A stretch of 64,000 nt of DNA, from NCBI RefSeq assembly GCF_004293625.1, contig NZ_CP033040.1, positions 186,001 to 250,000 of the forward strand. The letters are read 5' to 3'. The position numbers and the translations under genes were made by a program. The notes below the pieces were generated by a model. That model saw nothing but the letters and a program-made list of their open reading frames with translations. It had not been told where the DNA came from and did not search any database. Below are positions 27,428-36,742 of this stretch, in pieces. Position 1 is the stretch's first letter, and the number at the start of each line of letters is the position of its first letter. Source of the stretch: Thiomicrorhabdus indica. Lineage in GTDB: Bacteria > Pseudomonadota > Gammaproteobacteria > Thiomicrospirales > Thiomicrospiraceae.

Positions 27428-28510
27428 ATGAAAAAGGTCTTGCGAATCGCTACTCGAAAAAGCCCATTGGCAATGTGGCAAGCGGAATTTGTTAAAGCGG
27501 AATTAGAGAAGCATCACGAAGGTTTACGTGTTGAACTGATGCCAATGTCGACCAAGGGCGACAAAATCTTAGATGTACCTTTAGCAAAAATTGGCGGTAA
27601 GGGCCTTTTCACGAAAGAGCTAGAAGACCGTATGATGGCTGGAGAAGCCGATATTGCTGTGCACTCGATGAAAGATGTGCCGATGGTATTGCCGGAAGGG
27701 TTTGCATTAGGCGCAATTTTGGAGCGTCACGCACCGACAGATGCATTTGTTTCAAATAACTACGCGTCGTTTGACGATTTGCCGCAAGGTGCGATTTTGG
27801 GCACGTCTAGTTTGCGTCGAAAAGCGCAACTGAAAGCCAAGCGCCCAGATTTGGATGTGAGAGATTTGCGAGGAAATGTGGGTACGCGTTTGGGGAAATT
27901 GGATGCGGGTCAATATGACGCCATTGTTTTGGCGACATCGGGTCTTCAGCGTTTGGAGTTGGATGAACGTATTCGTCATGAGATTTCGCCGGAAGTCTGC
28001 TTGCCAGCAGTGACGCAGGGTACTTTAGGGATTGAGTATTTTGCTAAAGATCGTGAAACGCTGGAGATTATTTCTGTGCTCAATCACAAAGAAACCGAAA
28101 TTCGCACTTTAGCGGAAAGAGCAATGAACCGCCGCTTGGAAGGTGGTTGTCAGGTACCAATCGGTGTGTTCGCTGAATTAGAAGATAATCAAATTACATT
28201 GACAGGTTTAGTCGCATCTCTGGATGGTTCAACGATTCTCAAGGAAACAATGACTGGTTCTGCTGATCAGGCCGATGAGCTCGGTACTGAGTTAGGTGAT
28301 AAGTTATTGTCGATGGGTGCTCGTGAAATCTTGCAAGAAGTTTATGCAAAAGAAGCGGCTCCTCAAAAAGTTTCGACCGATATGCAAGCTCAAGAATTAG
28401 CGGATCGAATTGCTGAAATTTTCGTGGATACGGTTGCGGATAAAATGAGTGATCAAATTGCCGACAAAGTAATCGAAAAAGTTTTGCATGCGTTGAATAA
28501 TAAATCGTAA
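27428..28510 (+). CDS. hemC: Porphobilinogen deaminase with C-terminal extension
   Basis: 360 aa, about 45 longer than E. coli HemC. H-S-M-K-D83-V-P holds the catalytic Asp and L-E-G-G-C241 carries the dipyrromethane cofactor. HemC joins four porphobilinogen units into hydroxymethylbilane. The extra tail (about 315-360) is predicted to be helical with repeated A-D-R/K-I/M patterns and could oligomerise. First gene of hemC-hemD-hemX-hemY, with 23 bp before hemD. Confidence 0.96.
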   Translation: MKKVLRIATRKSPLAMWQAEFVKAELEKHHEGLRVELMPMSTKGDKILDVPLAKIGGKGLFTKELEDRMMAGEADIAVHSMKDVPMVLPEGFALGAILERHAPTDAFVSNNYASFDDLPQGAILGTSSLRRKAQLKAKRPDLDVRDLRGNVGTRLGKLDAGQYDAIVLATSGLQRLELDERIRHEISPEVCLPAVTQGTLGIEYFAKDRETLEIISVLNHKETEIRTLAERAMNRRLEGGCQVPIGVFAELEDNQITLTGLVASLDGSTILKETMTGSADQADELGTELGDKLLSMGAREILQEVYAKEAAPQKVSTDMQAQELADRIAEIFVDTVADKMSDQIADKVIEKVLHALNNKS

Positions 28511-28533
28511 ATGTAGCTAAAAGGCGTGATAAG

Positions 28534-29427
28534 GTGTCAAAATCGTCAATTTGCTTGTTAAATACGCGGCCTGAGCATCAGAGCCAGCCTTTGGATGAGC
28601 TTTTAAATGCAAATGGGTTTCAGACATTACCTTGTCCCTCTCTTGAGATTGTTGGAACGACTATTTCACCAAAACAGCGCCAGTCCTTAGATGAGCTAGT
28701 TAGCCAAAAGTCGTTTGACGCGATTTTTATCACCAGTGTGAATGCTTTAGTCGGTTGGGTTAATCAATGCCCCGAGCATTTTGTAAGGAATAACGCGCCT
28801 GTCCAAATGAAGGCGAAAGATACCGGCCGGTTAAATTTTGATTTAAAAGATGTGTCATTAGTCCATGAGTTAGCGTGTCCAGTTTTTGCAATTGGTGAAG
28901 CAACTGCTCAGGCCGCACAGAATTTAGGTCTTCAGGTGAAGTTGTTTCCGCGTAAGCAATTTGTATCTGAAGATTTAATGCAGCAAATTTTGTTAGACTT
29001 TCAAGTGTTTGCTGACGTTCCTCCCAGACGCGTTGCCCTGTTAAGCGGGGTAGGCGGAAGAAATGTGATTAAAACTCAACTGTCCGAGCAGGGTAGCTTG
29101 GTTGAAGAATTTGAATTATATCGCCGCCAACCAGCGCAGTTCTGTACTGATAGTTGGCGGGTTTTTGTTAAATCTTCCCGGCCGGTTATTTTGGTTTCGA
29201 GTTTAGAAAGTTGGCAAAGTCTGTTTACGTTGTTGGTGGATTGGGATTCTGATTATCAAAGTTTTAAAAACTCCGTTTGGCAATCCATTGAAAGCTGGTT
29301 AGTTTTTAGTTCACGTATCAAGCAATTGATGGTTGAACAAGGTGTTCCTGAGGCAAAAATTTGTGTGGTATCAATCCAGAGTAATCAAGGTATTTTGGAT
29401 TCGTTGCAAAGAATGTCATTGCCTTGA
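28534..29427 (+). CDS. hemD: Uroporphyrinogen-III synthase
   Basis: 297 aa from a GTG. The weakly conserved HemD two-lobe pattern is visible: N-terminal L-L-N-T-R-P near residue 6, A-I-F-I-T-S-V-N-A near 64, and a later L-S-G-V-G-G-R. It cyclises hydroxymethylbilane with ring D inversion. Position directly after hemC supports the call. ACCGGCCGGT at 28822 reads D-T-G-R-L; a one-mismatch copy lies at 29177. Spacing to hemX is about 130 bp. Confidence 0.92.
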   Translation: MSKSSICLLNTRPEHQSQPLDELLNANGFQTLPCPSLEIVGTTISPKQRQSLDELVSQKSFDAIFITSVNALVGWVNQCPEHFVRNNAPVQMKAKDTGRLNFDLKDVSLVHELACPVFAIGEATAQAAQNLGLQVKLFPRKQFVSEDLMQQILLDFQVFADVPPRRVALLSGVGGRNVIKTQLSEQGSLVEEFELYRRQPAQFCTDSWRVFVKSSRPVILVSSLESWQSLFTLLVDWDSDYQSFKNSVWQSIESWLVFSSRIKQLMVEQGVPEAKICVVSIQSNQGILDSLQRMSLP

Positions 29428-29556
29428 TTCTCTATCCTGAAAATGTCTTGTGTATTTTTTACAACTTGATTCTGTCCAAGAAAGCTTTTGATTTATCGGT
29501 TAACTCAGAGTTTTACGGTAAACTTTTATACTATTTCTGTTTTGTTGAGGTTGAAA

Positions 29557-31032
29557 ATGACGCAAACCAATAAAGATCATGATGCGATGGAGAAGCTATC
29601 CAAATCAGAGTCGACTTCTTCAGATGTTTTGGAAGGCGCTTTGGCCGATGAATCTAGCCAATCATCGCAAGGCGCGTCACCGAATAAACCTGCTCAAAGT
29701 ACGCTGAAAAAGCACGAGAAGCGTGACACTTCTGAGAATTCTGAATCTAAGAGTAAGCGGAGTGAGCGAGCTTCGAAACCCTCCCAAACGACAGTTAAGT
29801 CGGCAAAAACATCACGTTTGGTGTCTTTTGTCCTGCTTTTGTTGGTGGTGTTTAGCGTATTCCTGTTATTAATGGGGATGCAGAATACTCAGGCGTTAAA
29901 TGAGCTACGAAATGATCTGAACCAAGTTCAGAATAAGCAATTCAATATTATGGATCAGCAAGACGATCTTGTCGGTCAGTTATCTGCTTCAGCTCCGTTG
30001 AGTGAAGACAATGCGACCCTTGAAAGATTGTCATCGGACATTTTACAAATTCAGAATGAAATGAAAGCCGTTGATGGCTCCGCTGCAATTGAAGCATTGC
30101 AAGCCAAGCAAGCGGCATTTGAGGCAAGTATTCAGTCAGAGTTAAAGCAGGCGTTAGAAACTGTTAAAACCTTGAAAACACCTGTGCAAACTTCCGAAGG
30201 AGAAGTTGATTTAGCGCCAGTTTTACAAAAGGTGGCTATGCTTGAACAAGAATTAAATCGTCTCAGTCAGAAAGCGGAAGAATTGATAGCACCGCTTGAT
30301 TCGACAGGAGTTAAGCAAGTTGAACCGTCGGGAGTGATGCTTGATGCTTCTTTATTGCAGCAATGGATTTTTGAAGCAAATACTCAATGGTTATTGGGTG
30401 CTTCTGCAGAAGCGACGATTGATAAGCTCAATGCGATTGAGCAAACGGCTGTGAATAGTGGTTATCCAAATGTGACGGCTCTGGCTCGCTTGATTGGTCA
30501 AGATGTTGCGACACTTAAGAAATGGTTTGAACTTTCTAAACAACCACTGCCGTCCTTAGATGAACTTTATGCCGCAATAGCGGCTTTGGCACCACCAAAA
30601 CTTGAGCTTCAGCAGGCCGAATCAATGCCGCAAGCGAATACTCAAGTTGTGCAAACAGATGCTTTGCAGGTAGGAGAGGTGGCTGAACAAGAAACCGCTT
30701 GGCAAAGATTGTTAATGCGATTAAGTGAAATGGTGACCATTAAAAACCGTCAGACAACGGGTGAGCCAACAACGGTAGAAGCACTTCTCCAGCACGACTT
30801 ACAAAAACAACGTCTGTTATTGTTGATTGAGCGAATGGAATGGAGTGCACAGCATGAATCACAAGTGCGCTATGAACTGTCAATTGATCAAGTACAAAAA
30901 TTTGTGAATCAAAATTTTTCGGCTTATTCAAAGCAATTTGAAGGGCTTTTACAGCCTTTTAGAGCTTTTGAACGTAAAGGTCGGCAGCCATTAGCCACCG
31001 CAGGGTTTCACGTGAAACCTTCAAATAATTAG
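29557..31032 (+). CDS. hemX: HemX-family membrane protein
   Basis: 491 aa from the ATG at 29557, which has TTGAGG seven bases upstream; the longer frame from 29488 lacks one. A Ser/Lys-rich disordered cytoplasmic N-terminus (about 1-85) precedes one membrane helix (about 89-108) and a long helical/coiled-coil region. This is the HemX topology. HemX was once called a uroporphyrinogen methyltransferase, but the family lacks that domain, and its role in heme synthesis is unsettled. Third gene of the hem cluster. Confidence 0.9.
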   Translation: MTQTNKDHDAMEKLSKSESTSSDVLEGALADESSQSSQGASPNKPAQSTLKKHEKRDTSENSESKSKRSERASKPSQTTVKSAKTSRLVSFVLLLLVVFSVFLLLMGMQNTQALNELRNDLNQVQNKQFNIMDQQDDLVGQLSASAPLSEDNATLERLSSDILQIQNEMKAVDGSAAIEALQAKQAAFEASIQSELKQALETVKTLKTPVQTSEGEVDLAPVLQKVAMLEQELNRLSQKAEELIAPLDSTGVKQVEPSGVMLDASLLQQWIFEANTQWLLGASAEATIDKLNAIEQTAVNSGYPNVTALARLIGQDVATLKKWFELSKQPLPSLDELYAAIAALAPPKLELQQAESMPQANTQVVQTDALQVGEVAEQETAWQRLLMRLSEMVTIKNRQTTGEPTTVEALLQHDLQKQRLLLLIERMEWSAQHESQVRYELSIDQVQKFVNQNFSAYSKQFEGLLQPFRAFERKGRQPLATAGFHVKPSNN

Positions 31033-31043
31033 GAGTTTCGATT

Positions 31044-32237
31044 ATGAGACTGATTGTAATTTGGGCGGTTGTCTTTTTTATTGCTTCAGCGTTGGCGACA
31101 CTTATGTTGTATGACAATGGCCGGGTGTCCATGGTTTGGGGCGATTGGGTTTTAGAAACCAGTCTCAGTTTTATGTTAGCGTTCGTGCTTGCCATTATTG
31201 CGACAGGGTATTTCGTTGTGCAATTGGTCATGTTTTTGTGGCATCTGCCGCAGATAGTTGCTCGACGACGACAAATGAAGCGTTACTCTTCAGCGCAAAA
31301 TTCAATGCATGAGGGATTGCTGGCACTGGAATATGGTGACTGGCAGAAGGCTGAAAAGCTGCTCATTAAAAGTGCAAAGTATAGTGAATCTGGTTTAGTG
31401 CATTATTTGAGCGCTGCTAAGATGGCGCATAATCAAGGAATTGTCGAGCGTCGTGACTATTATTTGCGTGAAGCACGAGAAGCTTATCCTGAAGAATATA
31501 TCGTTATTGGTTTGGTTGAGGCGCGATTGTTGCAAGAGAAATCGCCTACAGATTCGGTTGCTTTGCTTAAGGCGCTGTTTGAAGAGGATCCAAAGAATGC
31601 TGCAGTGGTACGCGAGTTAGCTTATGGTTATCGTTTGACGGAGCAATGGGATGCGTTAGAAGCTTTGCTACCAGCAATTAAAAAATCTAAAGCGATTGTG
31701 CGTGAAGACTTGTGGACTTTGGAACGTCAATTAATGGCTGGTAAGTTAACCCTTTGCCTGACATATGATGAGTTGCAAACGTATTGGCAGTCATTGGCGA
31801 AAAAATATCAACTAGAGGCAGATATTTTGGCTGAGTATGTTGAGCAAAGTATCAGTTTTGGCGAAGAGTCGGGGTTAAAAGAACTGTTAGAAAAATCAGT
31901 CGGTAAGTTATGGAATGATCGATTAGTTTATCAATATGGCCGTTTGAGCTTAGGTCCTGCGTTTGAGCGTTTAAAAATGGCAGAGAAATGGCTGCAGGGG
32001 CGAGAAGATAACCCTGTATTGTTACTTACCTTAGGTCGTTTGGCTTGCCAAAGTCAAATGTGGGTCATGGCGCAGAATCACTTAAAGAAGAGTTTACAGC
32101 TGTGCCCTCAGTTGGAAACCTTTCATGCCTTGGCAAGTTGCTATGAAGCGGAGGGGAAAACCTCTCAGGCGGCTTTAATTTATAAAGAAGCCATTGAGCG
32201 TTTAGAGGATGGTTCACCGAAGTTGATTGAAGCTTAA
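31044..32237 (+). CDS. hemY: HemY-family TPR membrane protein
   Basis: 397 aa. Two N-terminal membrane helices (about 3-22 and 42-62) are followed by tetratricopeptide-like helical repeats to the end (for example E-G-L-L-A-L-E-Y-G-D-W-Q-K-A-E-K). AGGAG is eight bases before the ATG. It fits the gammaproteobacterial HemY that follows hemX, unrelated to the protoporphyrinogen oxidase of the same name. Convergent with pldA; one ACCGGCCGGT copy lies 12 bp after its stop. Confidence 0.93.
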   Translation: MRLIVIWAVVFFIASALATLMLYDNGRVSMVWGDWVLETSLSFMLAFVLAIIATGYFVVQLVMFLWHLPQIVARRRQMKRYSSAQNSMHEGLLALEYGDWQKAEKLLIKSAKYSESGLVHYLSAAKMAHNQGIVERRDYYLREAREAYPEEYIVIGLVEARLLQEKSPTDSVALLKALFEEDPKNAAVVRELAYGYRLTEQWDALEALLPAIKKSKAIVREDLWTLERQLMAGKLTLCLTYDELQTYWQSLAKKYQLEADILAEYVEQSISFGEESGLKELLEKSVGKLWNDRLVYQYGRLSLGPAFERLKMAEKWLQGREDNPVLLLTLGRLACQSQMWVMAQNHLKKSLQLCPQLETFHALASCYEAEGKTSQAALIYKEAIERLEDGSPKLIEA

Positions 32238-32284
32238 ATATTTATTCTACCGGCCGGTAAAGTTTCCCAGCCGGTCAATTTCTA

Positions 32285-33319
32285 TTAAAACCTATCCACT
32301 AAAACAATTCCAAACCCAACCTTTTCTGAGCGATGTTCAAGCTCAATTAAACTGTCTCCATATCCATTAAAATATTGAATATAGCCTTTCAAACGTTTGG
32401 TCAGCGGATGTGTAAATTCGAATTTGACGGCACCGTATTGATTCCATTTATAGCTATTTCGAAGCGTAAGAGCATAAGTGTTGTCACCGTCTCGGTGAGC
32501 GGCTTCAATTTCAAAATCGCCTAAATACTTGGTGTAGTTAAAACTGTTATCGAATTCATCTTGTTCATCAAATCTTGCCCATGTTTTAAAGTTGAGGGTA
32601 CTGTTGTCATGCTGCATTTTTGCTTGCAAAAACAGTCGATTCCAGCCGCGAGATAGGGCGTTAGATTGACCATTGGATTGGTGGTTCACACCAAGGCTGA
32701 CAGTATGAAGATTGAAATCAAAAAAGTCGATGTCGGTGTGCATTTGTGCCCAAAGTTCTGGTTCATGGTTGGTCTCTCGGAAAGGGATGGAATCTTCATC
32801 ATCAAATAGCTGCCAAAAAGAGCGGTTGGTGTAAGCGCCGTAAATATCCAGTTCTTTGCCTAAAAAATGCATTTGGGTAATGAGTGGGATCTTAAAACTC
32901 AACTGAAATTGCATTTCCTGATCTCGGTACTCAAGTGGTTTGCCAGCATCTTCTTCGAAAGGACGTTTGTGAATGCCTGAAGTAAAATGGGTAAACATCG
33001 CATAGTTCAGTTTGTGCGGTGTAATGACAAATGGATTGGATTGTGTCGCGACTTCGTTTAAGCGACGCTTTTCTAAAGGTTTAAGCGGTTCCGTTTGTGC
33101 AGCAGAGAGCATTTTGCAACTTTGACGAATTTGCTCGAGTGTTGTATGCGAGGATTCGGTCATTGCTGCTCTGAGCAAGCAATCTTGATAGAAGGTTATT
33201 TGTTGGGATTTTTCTGAGTCTTTTGAGGTTTTATCGGCTTGTAGGACTGGGTTGTTTGCAGCCGAAGTGAAAGGCGTTAAGCTGATTGCAAGCACTGCGA
33301 AAACGATTTGCACAAGCAT
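32285..33319 (-). CDS. pldA: Outer-membrane phospholipase A
   Basis: 344 aa, longer than the usual 290 owing to an N-terminal region of about 80 residues. Signal peptide 1-20 (ends T-S-A). The catalytic triad is in place: V-N-H213-Q-S215-N-G with N227 in S-R-G-W-N-R, the same 14-residue His-to-Asn spacing as E. coli OMPLA. The family is a 12-strand barrel, active as a Ca2+-dependent dimer, that hydrolyses misplaced phospholipids in the outer leaflet. The C-terminal residue is Phe. AGGAG lies five bases before the ATG. Confidence 0.95.
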   Translation of the reverse strand: MLVQIVFAVLAISLTPFTSAANNPVLQADKTSKDSEKSQQITFYQDCLLRAAMTESSHTTLEQIRQSCKMLSAAQTEPLKPLEKRRLNEVATQSNPFVITPHKLNYAMFTHFTSGIHKRPFEEDAGKPLEYRDQEMQFQLSFKIPLITQMHFLGKELDIYGAYTNRSFWQLFDDEDSIPFRETNHEPELWAQMHTDIDFFDFNLHTVSLGVNHQSNGQSNALSRGWNRLFLQAKMQHDNSTLNFKTWARFDEQDEFDNSFNYTKYLGDFEIEAAHRDGDNTYALTLRNSYKWNQYGAVKFEFTHPLTKRLKGYIQYFNGYGDSLIELEHRSEKVGFGIVLVDRF

Positions 33320-33431
33320 GAGTACTCCTAAGATTCTGGCATTCAGATATCAGGGTAAGTTTATAGGGAGTTTATGTAAAGATGAATATACCGGTTTCTG
33401 AGGTGGGTGAAACCGGCATGGAGTCGTTTTT

Positions 33432-34112
33432 TTAGGCGATAAAGTGATTTTCAGGTAGGTCGGCACCCAAAAAGTCTTGTTTGGCAGTTTGAGTCATGTC
33501 CCATGGACCACAAAGATATACCATGAAGCCTGTCAAGCTCGGGTGATCCTTAAGTACCTGTTGATGGACAAAGCCAGTATTTCCATTCCAATCATGAGTA
33601 TCGTCAGAGATAACGGGAATATAGTTTAAGTTTTCATATTTCGAGCTTAAATCAAGCATGGTTTGGTTCGCATACAGCTCTTCAGGGCTGCGAGCTCCCC
33701 AATAGAATTCAATCGGTTGGGGTGCTTCTTGGCGAAGTAACTCATCCAGTAATGCTTTCATTGGTGCGAAGCCTGTTCCACCAGCGACGAATATGACAGG
33801 TGCAGAAGAGGTTTGTAATTGCATTTGTGGTTTAGGCCCTTGCATGACCAAATGATCACCGGCTTGAATGGTGAATAATTTTTGCATCCAGTCGCTGTCC
33901 AATTGATTGCGGATGTGGCATTCCAAAAGCCCGTCTTCCCTTGGCGCTGCGGCTATCGAGAAAGGTTTTAACTCAGTTGTATCAAAACCAAGCATTATGT
34001 AATCACCTGCTTGATACTTTATCGGTTTTTCCGGCTGAAGTAGTAGCTGGATAATCTGTTGTGTCAGGTGATTGCTCTGGACAACTTTTAAAGGGTGAAT
34101 GGCATCACTCAT
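33432..34112 (-). CDS. NAD(P)H-flavin reductase-like oxidoreductase
   Basis: 226 aa. Ferredoxin-reductase fold: FAD-binding region with K-P-F-S-I-A-A-A-P (the family's R-x-x-S/T position) near residues 49-57, then an NAD(P) domain with V-F-V-A-G-G-T-G-F-A-P and C-terminal L-C-G-P-W. There is no 2Fe-2S domain. Closest in plan to Fre/LuxG, which reduce free flavins, but could serve a different acceptor. It is 24 bp behind xthA in the same direction, with a one-mismatch palindrome (34124) in the gap. Confidence 0.85.
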   Translation of the reverse strand: MSDAIHPLKVVQSNHLTQQIIQLLLQPEKPIKYQAGDYIMLGFDTTELKPFSIAAAPREDGLLECHIRNQLDSDWMQKLFTIQAGDHLVMQGPKPQMQLQTSSAPVIFVAGGTGFAPMKALLDELLRQEAPQPIEFYWGARSPEELYANQTMLDLSSKYENLNYIPVISDDTHDWNGNTGFVHQQVLKDHPSLTGFMVYLCGPWDMTQTAKQDFLGADLPENHFIA

Positions 34113-34136
34113 AGGGAGATTTCTCCGGCCGGTTAA

Positions 34137-34955
34137 TTATTTAAATTCAGTCCATACAGGGGCATGGTCAGAAGGCTTTTCCATACCACGAATGTCATAA
34201 CCGACTTCACTGGCAATTGCTTTCGCATTGAGCACTTCTGTTGCTAGGATGGTATCAATACGCAGACCACGTTTGGGTTCACGATCAAAACCTTTGGAGC
34301 GGTAATCAAACCAGCTAAATACATCATTTACTTCTGGGTGCACTGTTCTGAAAGTATCTATAAGCCCCCAGTTAATTAAAGTCTGCCACATTTCTCGCTC
34401 TTCGGGCAAGAAGCTGGTTTTACCGTCACGTAACCAACGTTTACGGTTTGGCTCACCAATGCCGATGTCGTTATCTGTAGGTGAAATATTAAAATCACCA
34501 ATGACAGCAATCGGTTGCTCTGGATTGCATTCAGTCTGTAGGTATTCCATTAAATCCTGGTAAAACTTCTGTTTGGCAGGAAATTTTACAGGATGGTCGC
34601 GATTTTCACCTTGAGGGAAATAACCGTTGATCACACGAACTTCGTCACCGTTTTCAAGTTTGAAGTCTCCAATAATCATGCGCTTTTGAGCGCTTTCATC
34701 ATCGCTTTTCCAACCTTTTTGTGAATGAACCAGTTCAATATCTTGACGATAAAGCAAGGCAACACCGTAATGTGTTTTTTGTCCCATAAATAGCGCGTTG
34801 TAACCCATCGCTTGGATGTCCTCTATTGGGAATTCATGGTCTTGGACTTTTGTTTCTTGTAATCCAATAATGTCAGGCGCAATTTGATCGGTTAAAGCTT
34901 GTAGCTGATGCAGTCTTAGACGGACGCTATTAGTGTTAAATGAGACGATTTTCAT
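34137..34955 (-). CDS. xthA: Exodeoxyribonuclease III
   Basis: 272 aa, usual length. EEP (exonuclease-endonuclease-phosphatase) fold with N-terminal S-F-N-T-N-S-V-R, metal ligand in G-L-Q-E-T-K, I-G-D-F-N-I near residue 151, and C-terminal S-D-H-A-P-V. The enzyme cleaves DNA at abasic sites and removes 3' blocking groups in base-excision repair. Upstream gene of a probable two-gene unit with the flavin reductase-like gene. Confidence 0.95.
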   Translation of the reverse strand: MKIVSFNTNSVRLRLHQLQALTDQIAPDIIGLQETKVQDHEFPIEDIQAMGYNALFMGQKTHYGVALLYRQDIELVHSQKGWKSDDESAQKRMIIGDFKLENGDEVRVINGYFPQGENRDHPVKFPAKQKFYQDLMEYLQTECNPEQPIAVIGDFNISPTDNDIGIGEPNRKRWLRDGKTSFLPEEREMWQTLINWGLIDTFRTVHPEVNDVFSWFDYRSKGFDREPKRGLRIDTILATEVLNAKAIASEVGYDIRGMEKPSDHAPVWTEFK

Positions 34956-35234
34956 GGAAACTTCCCTGTTTTGTCGTGAAATGCCGAAGTTTGTCTGAGA
35001 GCGGCTGCGACGAAGAGTGTTTGTGTCTTGAAAAGTAAAAAGTTCTTTAAAAGTTTTAAAATTGTCGAGGATTATAGCCGAAAGGGGGCTGGATTGCGAA
35101 AGCGAAACCCTGATGAAAAAGACTTGTTAAGTTTTTTTCCATTTTGTGGGTGTTTTCATAGAAATTTTGCTGATTTTTACGCAATGAAGGGGTATTATTT
35201 TTAGTGATTTTTTAAAATTTTTAGGAGCAGGTAA

Positions 35235-35660
35235 ATGTCAAAAGGTTTAATGGATTATGTTCAGGCGGCAATGGCGGAAATCGAAAAATGCGATGTTGAG
35301 CAAGCTAAAACATTAATTTCTCAGGGTTATAAAATTCTGGATGTACGTGAACCTGGTGAATATTTAACAGCGGCCATTCCTGGAGCAATCAATATTCCAC
35401 GTGGTGTTTTAGAGCCTGCCGCAGATTTGAATTATCCTGGTGCTAATCCGGCATTGCGAGATGCGCGTGATGAAAACTGGTTGGTGGTTTGTAAGTCGGG
35501 GGGACGCGCGGCTTTGGCAACTAAAACCTTACAAGAAATGGGATTCAAACACGTTGTTAATATGGTGGGTGGCATGGATGCTTGGGTCGAGTCGAAAGGC
35601 GAAACGGAGGTACCATCTGGAGAAAATTCAACCGTCATATTGAAGGTACCTTGCGTATAA
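35235..35660 (+). CDS. Rhodanese-domain sulfurtransferase
   Basis: 141 aa. A single rhodanese domain with L-D-V-R-E-P-G-E-Y near residue 35 and the active-site loop V-V-C86-K-S-G-G-R-A. No signal peptide is evident, so it is likely cytoplasmic. The family transfers sulfane sulfur; the specific partner is unknown. AGGAG precedes the ATG by 12 bases. Monocistronic, followed by the paired-palindrome stem at 35710-35749. Confidence 0.9.
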   Translation: MSKGLMDYVQAAMAEIEKCDVEQAKTLISQGYKILDVREPGEYLTAAIPGAINIPRGVLEPAADLNYPGANPALRDARDENWLVVCKSGGRAALATKTLQEMGFKHVVNMVGGMDAWVESKGETEVPSGENSTVILKVPCV

Positions 35661-35709
35661 TAACGAGCATTCGTTTATAAAAAGGTTATAGCGATATAAC
35701 TCTTTAATC

Positions 35710-35749
35710 TTAACCGGCCGGTAGAAAGTGTTTTTTACCGGCCGGTTAA
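35710..35749 (+). repeat. Paired palindromes forming a perfect 14-bp stem, likely terminator
   Basis: TTAACCGGCCGGTA (35710-35723) and TACCGGCCGGTTAA (35736-35749) are exact reverse complements with a 12-base loop containing six T. The stem lies 50 bp after the rhodanese stop and ends 32 bp before the purU start, a place where a terminator is expected; no T-run follows the right arm. Confidence 0.85.
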
Positions 35750-35781
35750 GTTTTGGCAGACAAATTATTTGAGACATCTTT

Positions 35782-36636
35782 ATGAATCACGTTTACCGTT
35801 TAGTTATTTCTTGTCCAGATCAAGTAGGGATTGTTGCCAAAGTCGCACAATATATTGCTGATCAAGGTGGCACTATTATTGAAGCCAATCATCATACAGA
35901 TGCGGCCAATGGTTGGTTTTTTATGCGCCATGAGATTTTGGCTTCTTCTCTATCATCGGGTTTAGAGGTGTTTGAAGAAGGTTTTGCAGAGCTTGCAGAA
36001 GCGTTTCAAATGCAGTGGTTTTTATCGGATTCACAAAAGCCAAAACGCATTGCATTGTTTGCCTCGAAGGAATCCCATTGCTTGGCAGATTTGTTGCATC
36101 GTTGGCATGAAAATGAGTTGCCGGGTGAAGTCGTATGCGTCATTTCCAATCATGCAGACTTAGGCGATATGGCAAATTGGTATAAAGTGCCTTTCCATCA
36201 TATTCCTGTGACACCCGAAAACAAGCCAAAAGCATTTGCAGAAACTGAGAATTTGGTGAAAGAATATAATGCTGATGTAATTGTTCTGGCGCGTTATATG
36301 CAAATTCTGCCACCGCAAATGTGTCGTGATTATGCGGGTCAAGTCATTAATATTCACCATAGTTTCTTACCTTCATTTGTGGGGGCTAAACCTTATCACC
36401 AAGCAAATGAGCGAGGGGTGAAGTTAATTGGGGCAACATGCCACTATGTCACAGAGGTGCTAGACGCTGGGCCAATCATTGAGCAGGATGTGATTCGTAT
36501 TAGCCATGCACATACGATTGACGATATGAAGCGTTTAGGGCGTGATGTTGAAAAAACAGTTTTGGCTCGAGGTTTGCGCTATCACTTGGAAGATCGAGTG
36601 TTGATTCATGGTAATAAAACGGTAGTGTTTGACTAG
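35782..36636 (+). CDS. purU: Formyltetrahydrofolate deformylase
   Basis: 284 aa. N-terminal ACT domain (about 1-80, C-P-D-Q-V-G-I-V-A) followed by a formyltransferase fold with N-I-H-H-S-F-L-P-S-F-V-G-A and the catalytic Asp in V-L-D-A-G-P-I-I-E-Q-D. PurU hydrolyses 10-formyl-THF to THF and formate, which feeds PurT and balances one-carbon units; in E. coli it responds to Met and Gly. A strong terminator follows. Confidence 0.96.
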   Translation: MNHVYRLVISCPDQVGIVAKVAQYIADQGGTIIEANHHTDAANGWFFMRHEILASSLSSGLEVFEEGFAELAEAFQMQWFLSDSQKPKRIALFASKESHCLADLLHRWHENELPGEVVCVISNHADLGDMANWYKVPFHHIPVTPENKPKAFAETENLVKEYNADVIVLARYMQILPPQMCRDYAGQVINIHHSFLPSFVGAKPYHQANERGVKLIGATCHYVTEVLDAGPIIEQDVIRISHAHTIDDMKRLGRDVEKTVLARGLRYHLEDRVLIHGNKTVVFD

Positions 36637-36693
36637 AATCTGTTGTGAATTTTCAGTAAACACTCTGGATTCAATTTTGTTCGTCTTATTTCC

Positions 36694-36729
36694 AAAAGGC
36701 TCTATGATGATTTTGTAGAGCCTTTTTTA
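36694..36729 (+). terminator. Rho-independent terminator of purU
   Basis: AAAAGGCTCTA (36694-36704) pairs with TAGAGCCTTTT (36716-36726) and is followed by T residues. It lies 57 bp after purU and 14 bp before the priA start. Confidence 0.9.
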
Positions 36730-36742
36730 TTTGGAGTCTTTT

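Noticed and set aside
33391-33432. CCGGTTTC...GAAACCGG dyad between pldA and the flavin reductase-like gene as a terminator
   Set aside because: The T-run lies on the wrong side for the minus-strand gene that ends there, so I do not call it.
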